NCBI RefSeq assembly: GCF_000178975.2 | Contig: NC_015064.1 | Coordinates: 2,108,001 to 2,172,000 of the forward strand | Reading direction: 5' to 3' | Length of the DNA stretch: 64,000 bases | From: Granulicella tundricola MP5ACTX9 | Lineage (GTDB): Bacteria > Acidobacteriota > Terriglobia > Terriglobales > Acidobacteriaceae | Shown: positions 26,801 through 35,386 of the stretch, one piece after another | Layout of the letters: every line of letters begins with the position of its first letter | Position numbering within the stretch: the stretch's first letter is position 1 | Position numbers and translations under genes: made by a program | Notes under the pieces: generated by a model | What the model was told of the DNA's origin: nothing | Database searches by the model: none | What the model saw: the letters and a program-made list of their open reading frames with translations, nothing else

Positions 26801-27686
26801 CAAATGCAGAGCCGTGAATTTTGTTCGTGCCCTGTTTCGTTACAAAGTTTTCAATTCCGCCGGAAGTGCGGCCGAACTCCGCGCTGGGGGTGCTGGTCGT
26901 TACCTTGAATTCTGAAATGGCCTCGACCGAGGGAGCTTCTTCGTCGAAGGAAGACCCGTTCTCAGAGCGGGTCTGAGAGGCGCCGTCAAGGAGTACCTCG
27001 TTGCCGAAGTTTTGTCCTCCGCCGATTTTGGAGATGAAAATTCCGTTGGGGCTGTTACCTGTTCCAGGACCCGCAGTCCCTGGAATGAGGAAGACGAACG
27101 CTTCGGGGGAACGCAGGTTACCAACCCCACCGAGTGCAAGGGGAAGCTCGATGATTTGCTGAGTGGTCACTGTGCCGCCGACGTCGGAGGACTGAGTTTC
27201 TACCTGGGGGGAGTCTGCTGCGACCGTTATCGTCTCATTTGCCCCACCGGCGGAGATGTTGATGTCGAGCGAGGTTACCGTTCCAACGCGAACCTCAACG
27301 CCGGTATTGGCGGACGGCCTGAAGCCAGGTGAGCTCGTCGTGATGGTGTAACGACCAAGCTGGATGGAAGGGAAGCGGTAGCTGCCGGCGCTGGTGGACT
27401 TGGTTTCGTAGCTCGAGCCGGTCTCTTCACTCTTCGCCGTGATGGTGACGTTGGGCATCGCGGCTCCGGTGGAGTCAAGGACATTGCCGGCGATCACGCC
27501 CTGATTGGTCTGGCTGAAGGCTGAGACCACTCCGCAATAGAGCAGGACAACGGCTGCGACGTACTTGAACACACCCAAATAATTTCTCACTTCACTCCTC
27601 CAAAAATTCGACTGCTTCTTGATCACGGCTTCGGCAGGATTGATGTCGTCCTGCGAAATCCGGGTGGGGCTAATTTCATGCGGCAC
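23853..27686 (-). CDS. Oar-like TonB-dependent receptor with carboxypeptidase-regulatory domain
   Basis: An outer-membrane receptor of 1277 residues. A membrane/signal segment (YVAAVVLLYCGVVSAFSQ) is followed by the CarboxypepD_reg domain (GVIAGNVLDSTGAAMPNVTITA), a plug domain (SDVGGTVTTQQIIELPLALGG; GTNKIHGSAFDIFRNEDLNANGWFNN) and a long beta-barrel ending in ...QMQITGRIQF, a terminal aromatic residue as expected for BAM-dependent insertion. Oar-like receptors take up or bind large ligands; the position suggests oligo-arabinan. A LacI-type site is 43 bases upstream. The N-terminal leader of about 40 residues before the hydrophobic segment is unusually long, so the true start may be internal. 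Confidence 0.9.
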   Translation of the reverse strand: MPHEISPTRISQDDINPAEAVIKKQSNFWRSEVRNYLGVFKYVAAVVLLYCGVVSAFSQTNQGVIAGNVLDSTGAAMPNVTITAKSEETGSSYETKSTSAGSYRFPSIQLGRYTITTSSPGFRPSANTGVEVRVGTVTSLDINISAGGANETITVAADSPQVETQSSDVGGTVTTQQIIELPLALGGVGNLRSPEAFVFLIPGTAGPGTGNSPNGIFISKIGGGQNFGNEVLLDGASQTRSENGSSFDEEAPSVEAISEFKVTTSTPSAEFGRTSGGIENFVTKQGTNKIHGSAFDIFRNEDLNANGWFNNGFKAFYQSQGNPIEGTYNRGNDKQNDYGGSIGGPAVIPHLYNGKDKTFFFFSWEQYRHTLGGAITSTVLTTPERGGDFSDQLGSQKLDAAGNPILNPCDGTPLYNGEIFDPLTTRTVGGVPCRTAFASGGKLNVIPAGRISPLTSKLLAYYPTPTSPGISNNYTLNTSSPISNTTYTIRVDHSLGPHDKLFGSYSTRQNTHNSPTNFQLPSPVTPNVQTQNFITHFGRGGWDHIFTPSLLNHLNLGYNRSNSINGSIESGTGINYAQQLGIPNIVGGFPVINVTGYVSLSRNQNDDNIDNGIRFNDSVSWQKGRNSFKFGVDYRYQQYSSIAHDQENGYFNFNGNQTKAAKLSPYQDGTGLGGASFFLGAFDSAGATINTHQPRWISNYWAGFIQDDFKVSKELVLNIGIRYDIDQPRRESVNDTSNFSPTAIDPHSGLPGALVFGTTCNCNTRWADTWYKDIAPRVGFAYSPSSWNNKLSVRAGFATLYAPLQYSDFGGSETAGFSLPIQQNSDGFTNAYSIDNGLNPYAIKPNLDPGLFSNGNSAAPANFSNYIKPSYGRPAQVNQWNLQVQQEVAKDLIATIGYIGSAGSHLKSGIENVNNIPTSAFGLGDILNRPFSTYAPVSGVKSPYATFNTNANYYQALRPFPQYDFIATDCCLQNVGHSSYEAMIATLERRFSQGLNLQASYTWAKSITNADSALPGTNAGVNQEQDPANPKSIKALSIQDIPHTFVVSYIYELPFGKGKAFGNFSSPFLRSAVSGFKIGAVQRYQSGQPTSFGCADGIPGFQNCIAFSRVPGSSLKSPAFNHIDPFRQLRANYPNVGSDPNVDSEFNGLTNTGNAAYSQFQKAPAIYSQNNSINRSARAVQSGNCATCDNGAFQFGNIPRVTAELRNYKYLNEDFSFLKETPFGEGSSFILKIELLNAFNRHVFGTPDTQPYDYTFGVPTYTINGPRQMQITGRIQF

Positions 27687-27728
27687 TGAAGTGATCGAGT
27701 GAGGAGAGTGCCTCGCTGTTTCAGATCA

Positions 27729-27742
27729 TGTAACCGGTTGCA
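27729..27742. promoter_or_regulatory. LacI-type operator, site 2 (TonB receptor)
   Basis: TGTAACCGGTTGCA, with one mismatch from a perfect 14-bp palindrome, sits 43 bases upstream of the receptor start. It is the best of the four sites. Confidence 0.75.
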
Positions 27743-27866
27743 TTGTTGAACAGGCGGGATATTATGGGGTCGCGAAGCGCTTTGTCAATGCTTTTGTTGA
27801 AATGCAGATGGAGAGCGGTCTCAACCGATCGGTGGAGGGTAGAAACCTCCGACGGGTGCAGAATCT

Positions 27867-28910
27867 CTACTGCGGCTGTGCGGTGGAATGAGTGCCGTAA
27901 AGACGGGAGCTAAGTTGGATTTCGGCGGTTGCCTTTTCGGTCATTCCGGCCTTGCGGTAGAGCTGCCCAAGGCGAAAATGAAGACTCGGATTGGACCCAT
28001 CCAAGGCCAGTGCGCGCTGCAAGGAGGCAATCGCTTCCGGCTGATTTCCAGTGGCGAGATAAGCTCGAGACAGCTCTTCCTGGCAACGGACGCTACGTGG
28101 CGCGATCTCTGCGGCGCGTTGGAGGAGCGGGAGCGCCTCGCTGGAGTGATTCTCGTCGTTCAGCAACGTGCCCAGATTGAGAAAAGGCTGCTCGGACGTG
28201 GCGTGGTCTGAGGGCTGGCTGGCGATCGCATCTTTGTACGCCTGTGCAGCATCCTCAGTGCGATTCTGGGCGGCTAACGAGAGGCCAAGGTTATCCAAGG
28301 CCCTTGAATCGTTTGGAGCAAGGGTGAGAGCGCGACGGAAGGCCTTTTCCGCTTCGACGAAGTCGCCGCCCTGCATCTTCGCACGGCCCAGAAAGTACCA
28401 GGCTTCCGCATTGGCAGGATCACCATCGAGAGATCGTTTGAGCCATAGGATGGCATCCGGGTAGTCGTTGAGGAGAACGTAGTCAAGAGCGACGAGCTTG
28501 AGGTCATTCGGCTGGGGAGGCGAGATGGCTGCGGCCCGGGTGTAGATAGCAAGGGACTCTTTCGGCTTGTTTTCACGCTGCAGGACGAAGCCAAGAAGGT
28601 ACAGAGCCTCCGACGACCGTGGCGTGGCCAAGATGTAGCGATCGAGGACCGCCTCGGCCGCAGGGAGGTCCGGGAGGTTGACCAGGGACTTGGCCTCCAG
28701 GAGTTGGGCGGTAAGACGAAGATGCGGATCAAGCGCGTGTTCGGCCAGCCAGGCGGATTGAGTCGCCGCTTCTTTGTAGTGTTTTGCGGAGAAGTTCTCC
28801 TGGGCTTTGGCGAGGGAGGGTGGCGGCGCATTTTGTGCGGGTGATTTGGGAGCACAAAGCACGGCCATCAGGAGGATACCTGTAAGCAAGCTTGATCTTC
28901 CGGGTGTCAT
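27867..28910 (-). CDS. Secreted TPR protein, last gene of the GH5-like/CRTAC1 operon
   Basis: A 347-residue protein with signal peptide MTPGRSSLLTGILLMAVLCAPKSPAQ and eight or so TPR units (HYKEAATQSAWLAEHAL; GGDFVEAEKAFRRALTLAPNDSRALDNLGLSL; PEAIASLQRALALDGSNPSLHFRLG). Its ATG overlaps the stop of the CRTAC1 gene by 4 bases, so the two are translationally coupled and the proteins probably act together. The function is unknown beyond scaffold-type binding. Confidence 0.85.
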   Translation of the reverse strand: MTPGRSSLLTGILLMAVLCAPKSPAQNAPPPSLAKAQENFSAKHYKEAATQSAWLAEHALDPHLRLTAQLLEAKSLVNLPDLPAAEAVLDRYILATPRSSEALYLLGFVLQRENKPKESLAIYTRAAAISPPQPNDLKLVALDYVLLNDYPDAILWLKRSLDGDPANAEAWYFLGRAKMQGGDFVEAEKAFRRALTLAPNDSRALDNLGLSLAAQNRTEDAAQAYKDAIASQPSDHATSEQPFLNLGTLLNDENHSSEALPLLQRAAEIAPRSVRCQEELSRAYLATGNQPEAIASLQRALALDGSNPSLHFRLGQLYRKAGMTEKATAEIQLSSRLYGTHSTAQPQ

Positions 28911-30676
28911 TTGGGCGTCTGATGGGATGGCGTTCGGGCAGGCTCGTCGATCTTGAGTACCTGGTCCCCAGCGATGTGCTCCAGCACCTGGACTACGCCG
29001 CTGGGCCAGCGAATCCTGATGGTTTTGGCTCCAGTATCCGGTCCCAGGCCGAAGTGGGCTCGCTTGTCATTGGAAGAGAGATAGCTGCCAGCGGTGGAGA
29101 CGGTGACCATCTGTTTGCCTGCGGAGGTGGTCAGTTCAATCTCTGCGCCGATGGCATCTCGATTCGAAGTATGGCCTACCAGGTTGAGGATCAGCCAGTG
29201 ATTGCTGGTTTTGATCTCATTGTGGAGAATATGGGCAAGCCCCCCATTGGTGGAGACTACGGCGTCCAATCGCCCATCGTTGTCGAGATCGCCCACTGCC
29301 AGACCTCGGCCGACCCATGTTTCCGCGAAGACTGCTCCTGATGACTTCGAGACATCGACGAAACCCTGTCCGGAGTTGTGCGCGAGCATCATGGGCTCTT
29401 TGTAATGCAGTTGTGGGTAATTCAATTCGACGGTGTCGAGATCATGACCCTGGGCGACGAGGAAGTCTTTGAGTCCATCGTTGTCGTAGTCGAAGAAGTG
29501 GATCCCCCAACCTGAGTGGAGATGCGACATGCGGGCGAGACCGCTCATGTATGTGTCGTAGGTGAACGAGCCGTCCCCGTTGTTGCGATACATCGCATAT
29601 TTCTGATTTGCGAGATTGGTGATGATCAGGTCAGGAAGGCCGTCGTTGTTGTAGTCCTGGGCATCGATGCCCATGCCGGCATAGGTCCGGCCATCACCAT
29701 CCACAGCAATTTCAGCTAACATCCCTGTTTCTTCAAACTGGCCGTTTCCCTTGTTGTGGTAGAGAAACTCCGGCATGGAGTCGTTTGCAATGGCTATGTC
29801 GATCTTTCCGTCACGGTCAAAGTCTGCGAGAGCGATGCCAAGGCCTTTGCCTGGTAGGTTGAGGCCCGTCTTTGCGCTTATTTCCGTGAAACGGCCTTTG
29901 CCGTCGTTGTGGTATACCAGCGGTGCAATGGCGGGAAAGATGTCAGGATGGCAGAAGGCGCGGTAGCCTGGGCGATACTCTCCGCACCAGACGTCCTCCC
30001 AATCCCACTTGACGTAGCGGAGGACGACTAGGTCAAGCAGGCCATCGTTATCGAGGTCGACCCATGCGGCTGATGTGGACCAGGTCTGGCCCGGCGTTGT
30101 GGATCCTCCGGTGCCTGAAGGCTCCGTTACATCGGTAAAGGTTCCATTCCCATTGTTGTGATAGAGATGGTTGCCGCCATAACCGGTGACGAAGAGATCT
30201 TCAAAGCCATCGTTGTCGTAGTCGCCCACGGCTACTCCCATCCCGTATCCGACACCTTGCAGTCCAGCCTTTTCTGTTACGTCTTCAAAGCTGCCGTCTT
30301 TGCGCTGATGGTAGAGTCGATTCCACTCCGCAGGTCCCGTCTTGCTGGGAACAGTGCCCTTGGGAGCGGGATCGAGAACCGCTGCTCCGTTGACGAAGAA
30401 GATATCGAGCAAGCCATCATTGTCGTAATCGAAGGTGGCAACGCCAGAACCCATCGTTTCAATCAGGTACTTGGTCGGCGTGTGTTGAGCAAAACCTGTG
30501 AAAGTGACGCCAAGCTTCGAAGCAGTGTCCACGAAGAGACCGGGAACGGCTGCGGTGGAGGTCGAAGCCGTGGCTGGGGAGGCCGCCTTCACAGGAGGCA
30601 CGACTGACGTCTGGGCCTTGGCTGAAATCTGCAGTCCTACGAGTAGGCAACTGACGTGCAGCCACCCGGCTTTCAT
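28907..30676 (-). CDS. CRTAC1 family protein (FG-GAP/VCBS repeats plus ASPIC-UnbV domain)
   Basis: A secreted beta-propeller protein of 589 residues: signal peptide to AKAQ, then about seven calcium-binding FG-GAP repeats with DxDxDG loops (FDYDNDGLLDIFFVNG; GDYDNDGFEDLFVTG; VDLDNDGLLDLVV; FDRDGKIDIAI; YNNDGLPDLIIT), ending in an ASPIC/UnbV domain (HWLILNLVGHTSNRDAIGAEIELTT ... IRIRWPSGVVQVLEH). Such proteins have no proven enzymatic role; glycan binding or adhesion is a common guess. It overlaps the genes on both sides by 4 bases (30673-30676 and 28907-28910), which ties it tightly to a glycoside hydrolase and a TPR protein. Confidence 0.9.
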   Translation of the reverse strand: MKAGWLHVSCLLVGLQISAKAQTSVVPPVKAASPATASTSTAAVPGLFVDTASKLGVTFTGFAQHTPTKYLIETMGSGVATFDYDNDGLLDIFFVNGAAVLDPAPKGTVPSKTGPAEWNRLYHQRKDGSFEDVTEKAGLQGVGYGMGVAVGDYDNDGFEDLFVTGYGGNHLYHNNGNGTFTDVTEPSGTGGSTTPGQTWSTSAAWVDLDNDGLLDLVVLRYVKWDWEDVWCGEYRPGYRAFCHPDIFPAIAPLVYHNDGKGRFTEISAKTGLNLPGKGLGIALADFDRDGKIDIAIANDSMPEFLYHNKGNGQFEETGMLAEIAVDGDGRTYAGMGIDAQDYNNDGLPDLIITNLANQKYAMYRNNGDGSFTYDTYMSGLARMSHLHSGWGIHFFDYDNDGLKDFLVAQGHDLDTVELNYPQLHYKEPMMLAHNSGQGFVDVSKSSGAVFAETWVGRGLAVGDLDNDGRLDAVVSTNGGLAHILHNEIKTSNHWLILNLVGHTSNRDAIGAEIELTTSAGKQMVTVSTAGSYLSSNDKRAHFGLGPDTGAKTIRIRWPSGVVQVLEHIAGDQVLKIDEPARTPSHQTPK

Positions 30677-31830
30677 TGAGAAGCCCCCGCGGTTGAAGGA
30701 ACGGAAGGAGCAGTGCCGCGCCCGGTCATTTGGCGAATGAGGTCCACTTCGTGCTGGCGGTAGGGCGTTCCGTCGTTGCGGAAGACCTCATGGAACCAGA
30801 TGGTGGGCTGAATCAGGACATACGGGCGTTGCCAGGAATCCCAAGGGAGGTATGTCTGGGTCTTGCCGGCGACCAGGCCCCAGTTGATCACTGCAACGTT
30901 ATATTTCTTTGCAATGGGAAGGGTGCCATCGAAGGTAGAGCCAGCGCCGCGTGCCATATATTCCGTGCAGATGATAGGTCGATGGAGTGGTTGAAGCTCC
31001 TTGATGCGGGCCTCGAAGCCTTCCGGCCAGTCATAGTTGTGGAACGAGATGACGTCAGATTCAGCAAGTTGAATCTTAGTTGTTTCGCTCTCCTTACCCG
31101 GATCAGACCAGTCTCCGGTCCAGACACCGCTGGTCAGTGGCTGCGTGGGTTTCGCCGAACGCGCCCAAGCGAAAGCCTTGGGAAGAAGCTGGTTTACCCG
31201 GCGCACTTTCGCCGGTACATCCTCCGCTTTATCGCCACCGCCGTTGTCCGGTTCGTTCCAGACGTCCCAGCCCAGGATGCGGGAGTCGCTCGCAAAGGCA
31301 CCCACTACCCCAACCACGTAGGCCTTGAGCTCAGGCTCAACGCCGACATCAAGAAGCCGAGCCTTGCCGGGGCTCTGAACCCATCCGGAGTTGTGAATGC
31401 CGGGGATTGGCGGGTGTTGTGGGCCAAGGTGAGGATCGGTCTCCCAGCAGGAGTCGAAGAGCACCAGGAGGGGGCGGATATGATGTTTGGCCGCGATGGT
31501 GAGGAAGGTGTCGAGCCGCTTCTTGAAGCCTGCTGGATCCTGCTGCCAGAGCTGATCCTGCAAGAAGACGCGGACGGTGTTCATGCCCAATGATTCTGCG
31601 AGTCCAAGCTCGTGGTCGTTCTTGGCAGGATCGAAGGTCGCGGCCTGGAACATCTCAAGCTCGTTGATTGCGTTCGATGGAATGAAGTTCGCACCCACAA
31701 GCCATGGCTGCTTTGCATACCAATCGTTTGCTTGTTGTTCCGGCCAGCGAGGGGACTGCTGAGCATGACTCAGCGGGCTAAAGAGAACGGTGGCAGAGAG
31801 AGCGAATTGGAGAAGAACGCAGAACTTCAT
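30673..31830 (-). CDS. Secreted cellulase-like (clan GH-A) glycoside hydrolase
   Basis: A protein of about 385 residues from ATG 31830 with signal peptide MKFCVLLQFALSATVLFSPLSHAQ. The barrel carries the acid/base motif WDVWNEPDNGG and a likely nucleophile in PIICTEYMARG, the layout of GH5 and related clan-A families. Other landmarks are VGANFIPSNAINELEMFQAATFDP and GMNTVRVFLQDQLWQQDP. Related proteins are often annotated as 1,4-beta-xylanase, but I cannot place it in a numbered family. First gene of an overlapping three-gene operon, 69 bases downstream of the shared operator at 31899. In an arabinan locus it may act on galactan or arabinogalactan side chains; that is inference. Confidence 0.82.
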   Translation of the reverse strand: MKFCVLLQFALSATVLFSPLSHAQQSPRWPEQQANDWYAKQPWLVGANFIPSNAINELEMFQAATFDPAKNDHELGLAESLGMNTVRVFLQDQLWQQDPAGFKKRLDTFLTIAAKHHIRPLLVLFDSCWETDPHLGPQHPPIPGIHNSGWVQSPGKARLLDVGVEPELKAYVVGVVGAFASDSRILGWDVWNEPDNGGGDKAEDVPAKVRRVNQLLPKAFAWARSAKPTQPLTSGVWTGDWSDPGKESETTKIQLAESDVISFHNYDWPEGFEARIKELQPLHRPIICTEYMARGAGSTFDGTLPIAKKYNVAVINWGLVAGKTQTYLPWDSWQRPYVLIQPTIWFHEVFRNDGTPYRQHEVDLIRQMTGRGTAPSVPSTAGASQ

Positions 31831-31898
31831 GGGCTGGCCTTTTGAAAAGAATGATGCCGTTGAGGGCTTGGGGGCGACCACAACACGATACACGATGA

Positions 31899-31912
31899 TG
31901 CAACCGTTTACA
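31899..31912. promoter_or_regulatory. LacI-type operator, site 3 (divergent GH5-like and GH127 operons)
   Basis: TGCAACCGTTTACA lies between two divergent glycosidase operons, 69 bases from the minus-strand start and 78 bases from the plus-strand start. Its reverse complement TGTAAACGGTTGCA matches the other sites. Confidence 0.65.
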
Positions 31913-31989
31913 CGCGAGCCCACGCAAGGATAGACTGGCTGGCGAATTCCTATATCCCGTAAGAAATCCGCCAGCATAAGGAGCGGTTT

Positions 31990-34155
31990 TTGAATTCAGA
32001 CCAGCAATCGTCTCTGAATGCCACATTTCGTTGTTGTTTCTGGGCTGCTGTCGCCCTCTGTTCGTTCGTCATTCGCCCCCATCTTGTGGCGCAGACCCCG
32101 AGCCCCTCAACCACTCAAGGTGCGTCCCTGCGAGTCGTGCGGAATCGCGCACCGCTGACACCCAATCAGTTTGATCCGCTTCCGCTCGGCGCCATTGAGC
32201 CGCGCGGGTGGTTGCGCGATCAACTCGAGATTCAGGCGAAGGGGCTTACCGGGCATCTTGATGAATTCTGGGCGGACGTGAGCCAAAAGAGCGCATGGCT
32301 GGGCGGCGATGGGGAGGCGTGGGAGCGTGGACCTTACTTTGTAGATGGACTGCTGCCACTTGCTTATGAGCTCAAGGACCAGAAACTCATCGAAAAGGCG
32401 AACGCATGGGTGGAATGGACACTGACCCATCAACGTCCGGATGGAGAGATTGGCCCGACAAGCAATAGCGATTGGTGGCCCCGCATGGTCATGCTCAAGG
32501 TACTGACTCAGTACGAGGAGGCTACCGGTGATCCTCGCGTCGAGCCGCTGATGACTCGCTACTTCACGTATGAGCTAGCAGAGTTACCGAAGCGACCACT
32601 TACAAGCTGGGGGAGGTATCGGTGGCAGGACAATGTTTTAACTGTTCTATGGCTCTATAACCGCACCGGTGATCCCAGGCTGATGGAACTTGCCAGGCTG
32701 CTGCGGGAGCAAGGATTCGATTGGAAGGAGAGCTTCAAAAGCTTTCCGTTCAAGGGTAAGCAGACGGCCCAGAGCCTTGGACTAGACCGCACGCACGACA
32801 ACACGGACAGAGCGATGCAGGCGCACGGCGTCAACAATGCCATGGCGCTGAAGGCATCTCCACTCAGCTACGTGCTCACGGGCCACGCGGGAGATCGCGC
32901 CGCTGTCTATCAGCAGATCGGCGAGCTGGAGCGCTATCACCTGCTACCAAACGGCATGTATTCCGGCGACGAACATCTTGCAGGGGACAACCCTTCGCAG
33001 GGCGTTGAGCTTTGTACAGTCGTGGAGAGCATGTTCTCGTGGGAGCTCAATCTTGCAGTGCTCGGGGACGCACGGTTTGCAGACCGGCTGGAGCGTATTG
33101 CCTTCAATGCTCTGCCGGGCACGATCTCCGATGACATGTGGTCTCATCAGTACGATCAGCAGCCGAACCAAGTGGCGTGTACTCGGGGACAGCGGCAGTG
33201 GAGCTCAAACGGGCCGGACTCGAACCTTTTTGGACTGGAGCCGCACTTCGGATGTTGTACGGCGAATATGCATCAGGGTTGGCCGAAGTTTGCTGAGAGC
33301 CTCTGGATGGGAACGGCGGATGGAGGGCTCGTCGCAACGGCATATGCTCCGAATCGAGTGACGATCGAGCTGCCTGGGAAGGAGTCAGGCGCTCACCAGC
33401 CAAAGACGTTCACTTTGGATGAAGAGACGAACTATCCGTTCGATGGGATGTTGCGCTTTACCGTCCATACGGGACGACCTGCCTCGTTGCCCATTGTGCT
33501 TCGCATACCCGGTTGGGCGGCGGCGGCAAAGCTGACCATCAATGATGGAGCCACAGAGACGATTCGCCCAGGCTGTCCTCAAGCTGCTTACGATGGCCGG
33601 CTGCATGGATCTGGGGCTAACGGTACTCCGGATGGATGTCTGTTTCACACCATCCGGCGCACATGGAAAGAGGGCGATCGTTTTGAGCTGTTGCTTCCGC
33701 TTGAACCGAAGGTGACGCGCTGGTATCGCGGCTCCGTCGCAGTGGAACGCGGGCCGCTGCTCTTCTCGCTCAAGATGGAGCAGGACTGGAAGAAATTGGA
33801 TCAGCATGCGGAACTTTCCGCAGACTGGCAGATTACGTCCGAGACACCCTGGAACTATGCTCTTGCTGTGGATGCCAACAATCCGGGCCGAACGATTTCA
33901 GTCAAGACAGACTTGCTGGGGCCGGTGCCGTTCAGCTCGCAACAGGTTCCGGTACAACTCACCGTCTATGGCCGTCTTGATCCTGCCTGGACCCTGTTTG
34001 AGGGCTCGGCTGGTCCGCTCCCCGAAAGCCCTGTAAGTTCTTCAGCACCATTAGTTCCGCTGGTCCTGGTCCCGTACGCGGCGGCCAAACTTCGCATCAC
34101 GGCTTTCCCCTTACTTGACATGCCAGAGAACAGGGCCGAGGTACAAAGTCATTAG
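31990..34155 (+). CDS. GH127-type (DUF1680) beta-L-arabinofuranosidase
   Basis: A secreted 721-residue (alpha/alpha)6-barrel enzyme. The metal/nucleophile residues known for the HypBA1-type GH127 enzymes are present: a Glu-x-Cys pair in VELCTVVE (Glu340, Cys342) and the Cys-Cys pair in FGCCTANMHQGWPKF (Cys422, Cys423), which in that family bind zinc, one cysteine being the nucleophile. The C-terminal part is beta-sandwich. The start is a TTG at 31990 with AAGGAG six bases before it; no ATG fits. It removes beta-L-arabinofuranose or related sugars, complementing the alpha-specific GH51/GH43 enzymes. The TPR gene follows 39 bases later. Confidence 0.87.
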   Translation: MNSDQQSSLNATFRCCFWAAVALCSFVIRPHLVAQTPSPSTTQGASLRVVRNRAPLTPNQFDPLPLGAIEPRGWLRDQLEIQAKGLTGHLDEFWADVSQKSAWLGGDGEAWERGPYFVDGLLPLAYELKDQKLIEKANAWVEWTLTHQRPDGEIGPTSNSDWWPRMVMLKVLTQYEEATGDPRVEPLMTRYFTYELAELPKRPLTSWGRYRWQDNVLTVLWLYNRTGDPRLMELARLLREQGFDWKESFKSFPFKGKQTAQSLGLDRTHDNTDRAMQAHGVNNAMALKASPLSYVLTGHAGDRAAVYQQIGELERYHLLPNGMYSGDEHLAGDNPSQGVELCTVVESMFSWELNLAVLGDARFADRLERIAFNALPGTISDDMWSHQYDQQPNQVACTRGQRQWSSNGPDSNLFGLEPHFGCCTANMHQGWPKFAESLWMGTADGGLVATAYAPNRVTIELPGKESGAHQPKTFTLDEETNYPFDGMLRFTVHTGRPASLPIVLRIPGWAAAAKLTINDGATETIRPGCPQAAYDGRLHGSGANGTPDGCLFHTIRRTWKEGDRFELLLPLEPKVTRWYRGSVAVERGPLLFSLKMEQDWKKLDQHAELSADWQITSETPWNYALAVDANNPGRTISVKTDLLGPVPFSSQQVPVQLTVYGRLDPAWTLFEGSAGPLPESPVSSSAPLVPLVLVPYAAAKLRITAFPLLDMPENRAEVQSH

Positions 34156-34194
34156 ACAGCGCGGCAACGCAAAGCTTAGGCTTCAGGAATCACC

Positions 34195-35385
34195 ATGATG
34201 GTTACAAAAATACTGCGTGTGGCATGGATCTGTGGGACCTGGCTGCTGGCGACGGGGATGAGCCGTGCGCAGTCGCCAGAGGTGCAACTGGCCTTTCAGC
34301 ATGGAGCGTCCTTTCTTCATGAAGGACGTAATGCGGATGCAGAACGGGAGTTTCGCTCAGCCATCCGGCTCGATCCGAAGCTGCCTGAGGCTTATCTCGA
34401 TCTTGGCCTCGTTCTGGGACGGGAGGGGAAGATGGCTGAGGCGATCGAGACGATCCGCAAGGCCTTGGAACTCAACTCGCACCTGGAATCGGCGAACATG
34501 TTTCTGGGGATCTTCCAGTACCAGACGGGGCAGACGGACGCGGCGATTAGCTCTCTTCACCAGGAGATTGCGCTTAATCCCAAGAACGAAGAGGCATTGT
34601 CCTGGCTGGGGATCGCGGAGCTGGCTTCAGGTCGGCCGGAGCTTGCGGTTGGTCCGCTCGACGCAGCCTCTGAGCTCTCACCAGACGATCTGAATTTGCT
34701 GGAATACCGGGGGCGCGCCCATAGCCAGGTAGCCCAGGCAAGCTATGCCCGCATGGCGAAGCTGCAGCCGGACGCATGGCAGGTTCACAAGGTGCGAGCG
34801 GAACTCTTTTCAGCAGATAACAAGGATCGTGAGGCGATCGCAGAGTATCAAGCGGCACTGGTGCATGAAAGCCGGAATCCCGATCTGTATGAAGGGTTGG
34901 GGGATGCGTTTCGACATCTCAATGAACTGGAGCAGGCACAAAAGGCTTACCTGCAGGAACTCACACTGTCCCCGCAGAATCCGATTGCGATGTACAACCT
35001 CGGGAGCACGGATATCGATCTGGGCGACTACGCGGGTGGCATTCCGCTGCTGACAGCCATGTTGAAGGTCTACCGAAGTTCACCCAAAGCCGAGTATTAC
35101 CTGGGCAGAGGTCTCGCTGAGAATGGGCAGAACGCCCAGGCGGCTGCAATGCTGGAACGAAGCTCACAGGGTGATCTCAATGGTGAGGTAGGGAAGCGGT
35201 CCTACTATGAACTGGCCCGGCTCTACAGAAAGATGCACAAGCCTGAAGATGCTCAAAGAGCCTTGGCGGCTTACGACCATTTACGAGAACGCGACGAGAA
35301 GCAGAAGGCAGATACTCTTAGCGACTGGCGGAAGCTTAGCGGATCGGGTGGCTCTCCGGCTTCCACTCAGTCGCCCACACCGTGA
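34195..35385 (+). CDS. Secreted TPR protein downstream of GH127-type gene
   Basis: A 396-residue protein: signal peptide MMVTKILRVAWICGTWLLATGMSRAQ, then TPR units (GRNADAEREFRSAIRLDPKLPEAYLDLGLVLG; MAEAIETIRKALELN; LEQAQKAYLQELTLSPQNPIAMYNLG) and a low-complexity tail (SGSGGSPASTQSPTP). It is the third TPR gene of the arabinan locus and probably shares the GH127 transcript. It is convergent with lacI, with the stop codons only a few bases apart. It probably does the same job as the other two TPR proteins for a different enzyme set. Confidence 0.85.
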   Translation: MMVTKILRVAWICGTWLLATGMSRAQSPEVQLAFQHGASFLHEGRNADAEREFRSAIRLDPKLPEAYLDLGLVLGREGKMAEAIETIRKALELNSHLESANMFLGIFQYQTGQTDAAISSLHQEIALNPKNEEALSWLGIAELASGRPELAVGPLDAASELSPDDLNLLEYRGRAHSQVAQASYARMAKLQPDAWQVHKVRAELFSADNKDREAIAEYQAALVHESRNPDLYEGLGDAFRHLNELEQAQKAYLQELTLSPQNPIAMYNLGSTDIDLGDYAGGIPLLTAMLKVYRSSPKAEYYLGRGLAENGQNAQAAAMLERSSQGDLNGEVGKRSYYELARLYRKMHKPEDAQRALAAYDHLRERDEKQKADTLSDWRKLSGSGGSPASTQSPTP

Positions 35386-35386
35386 G

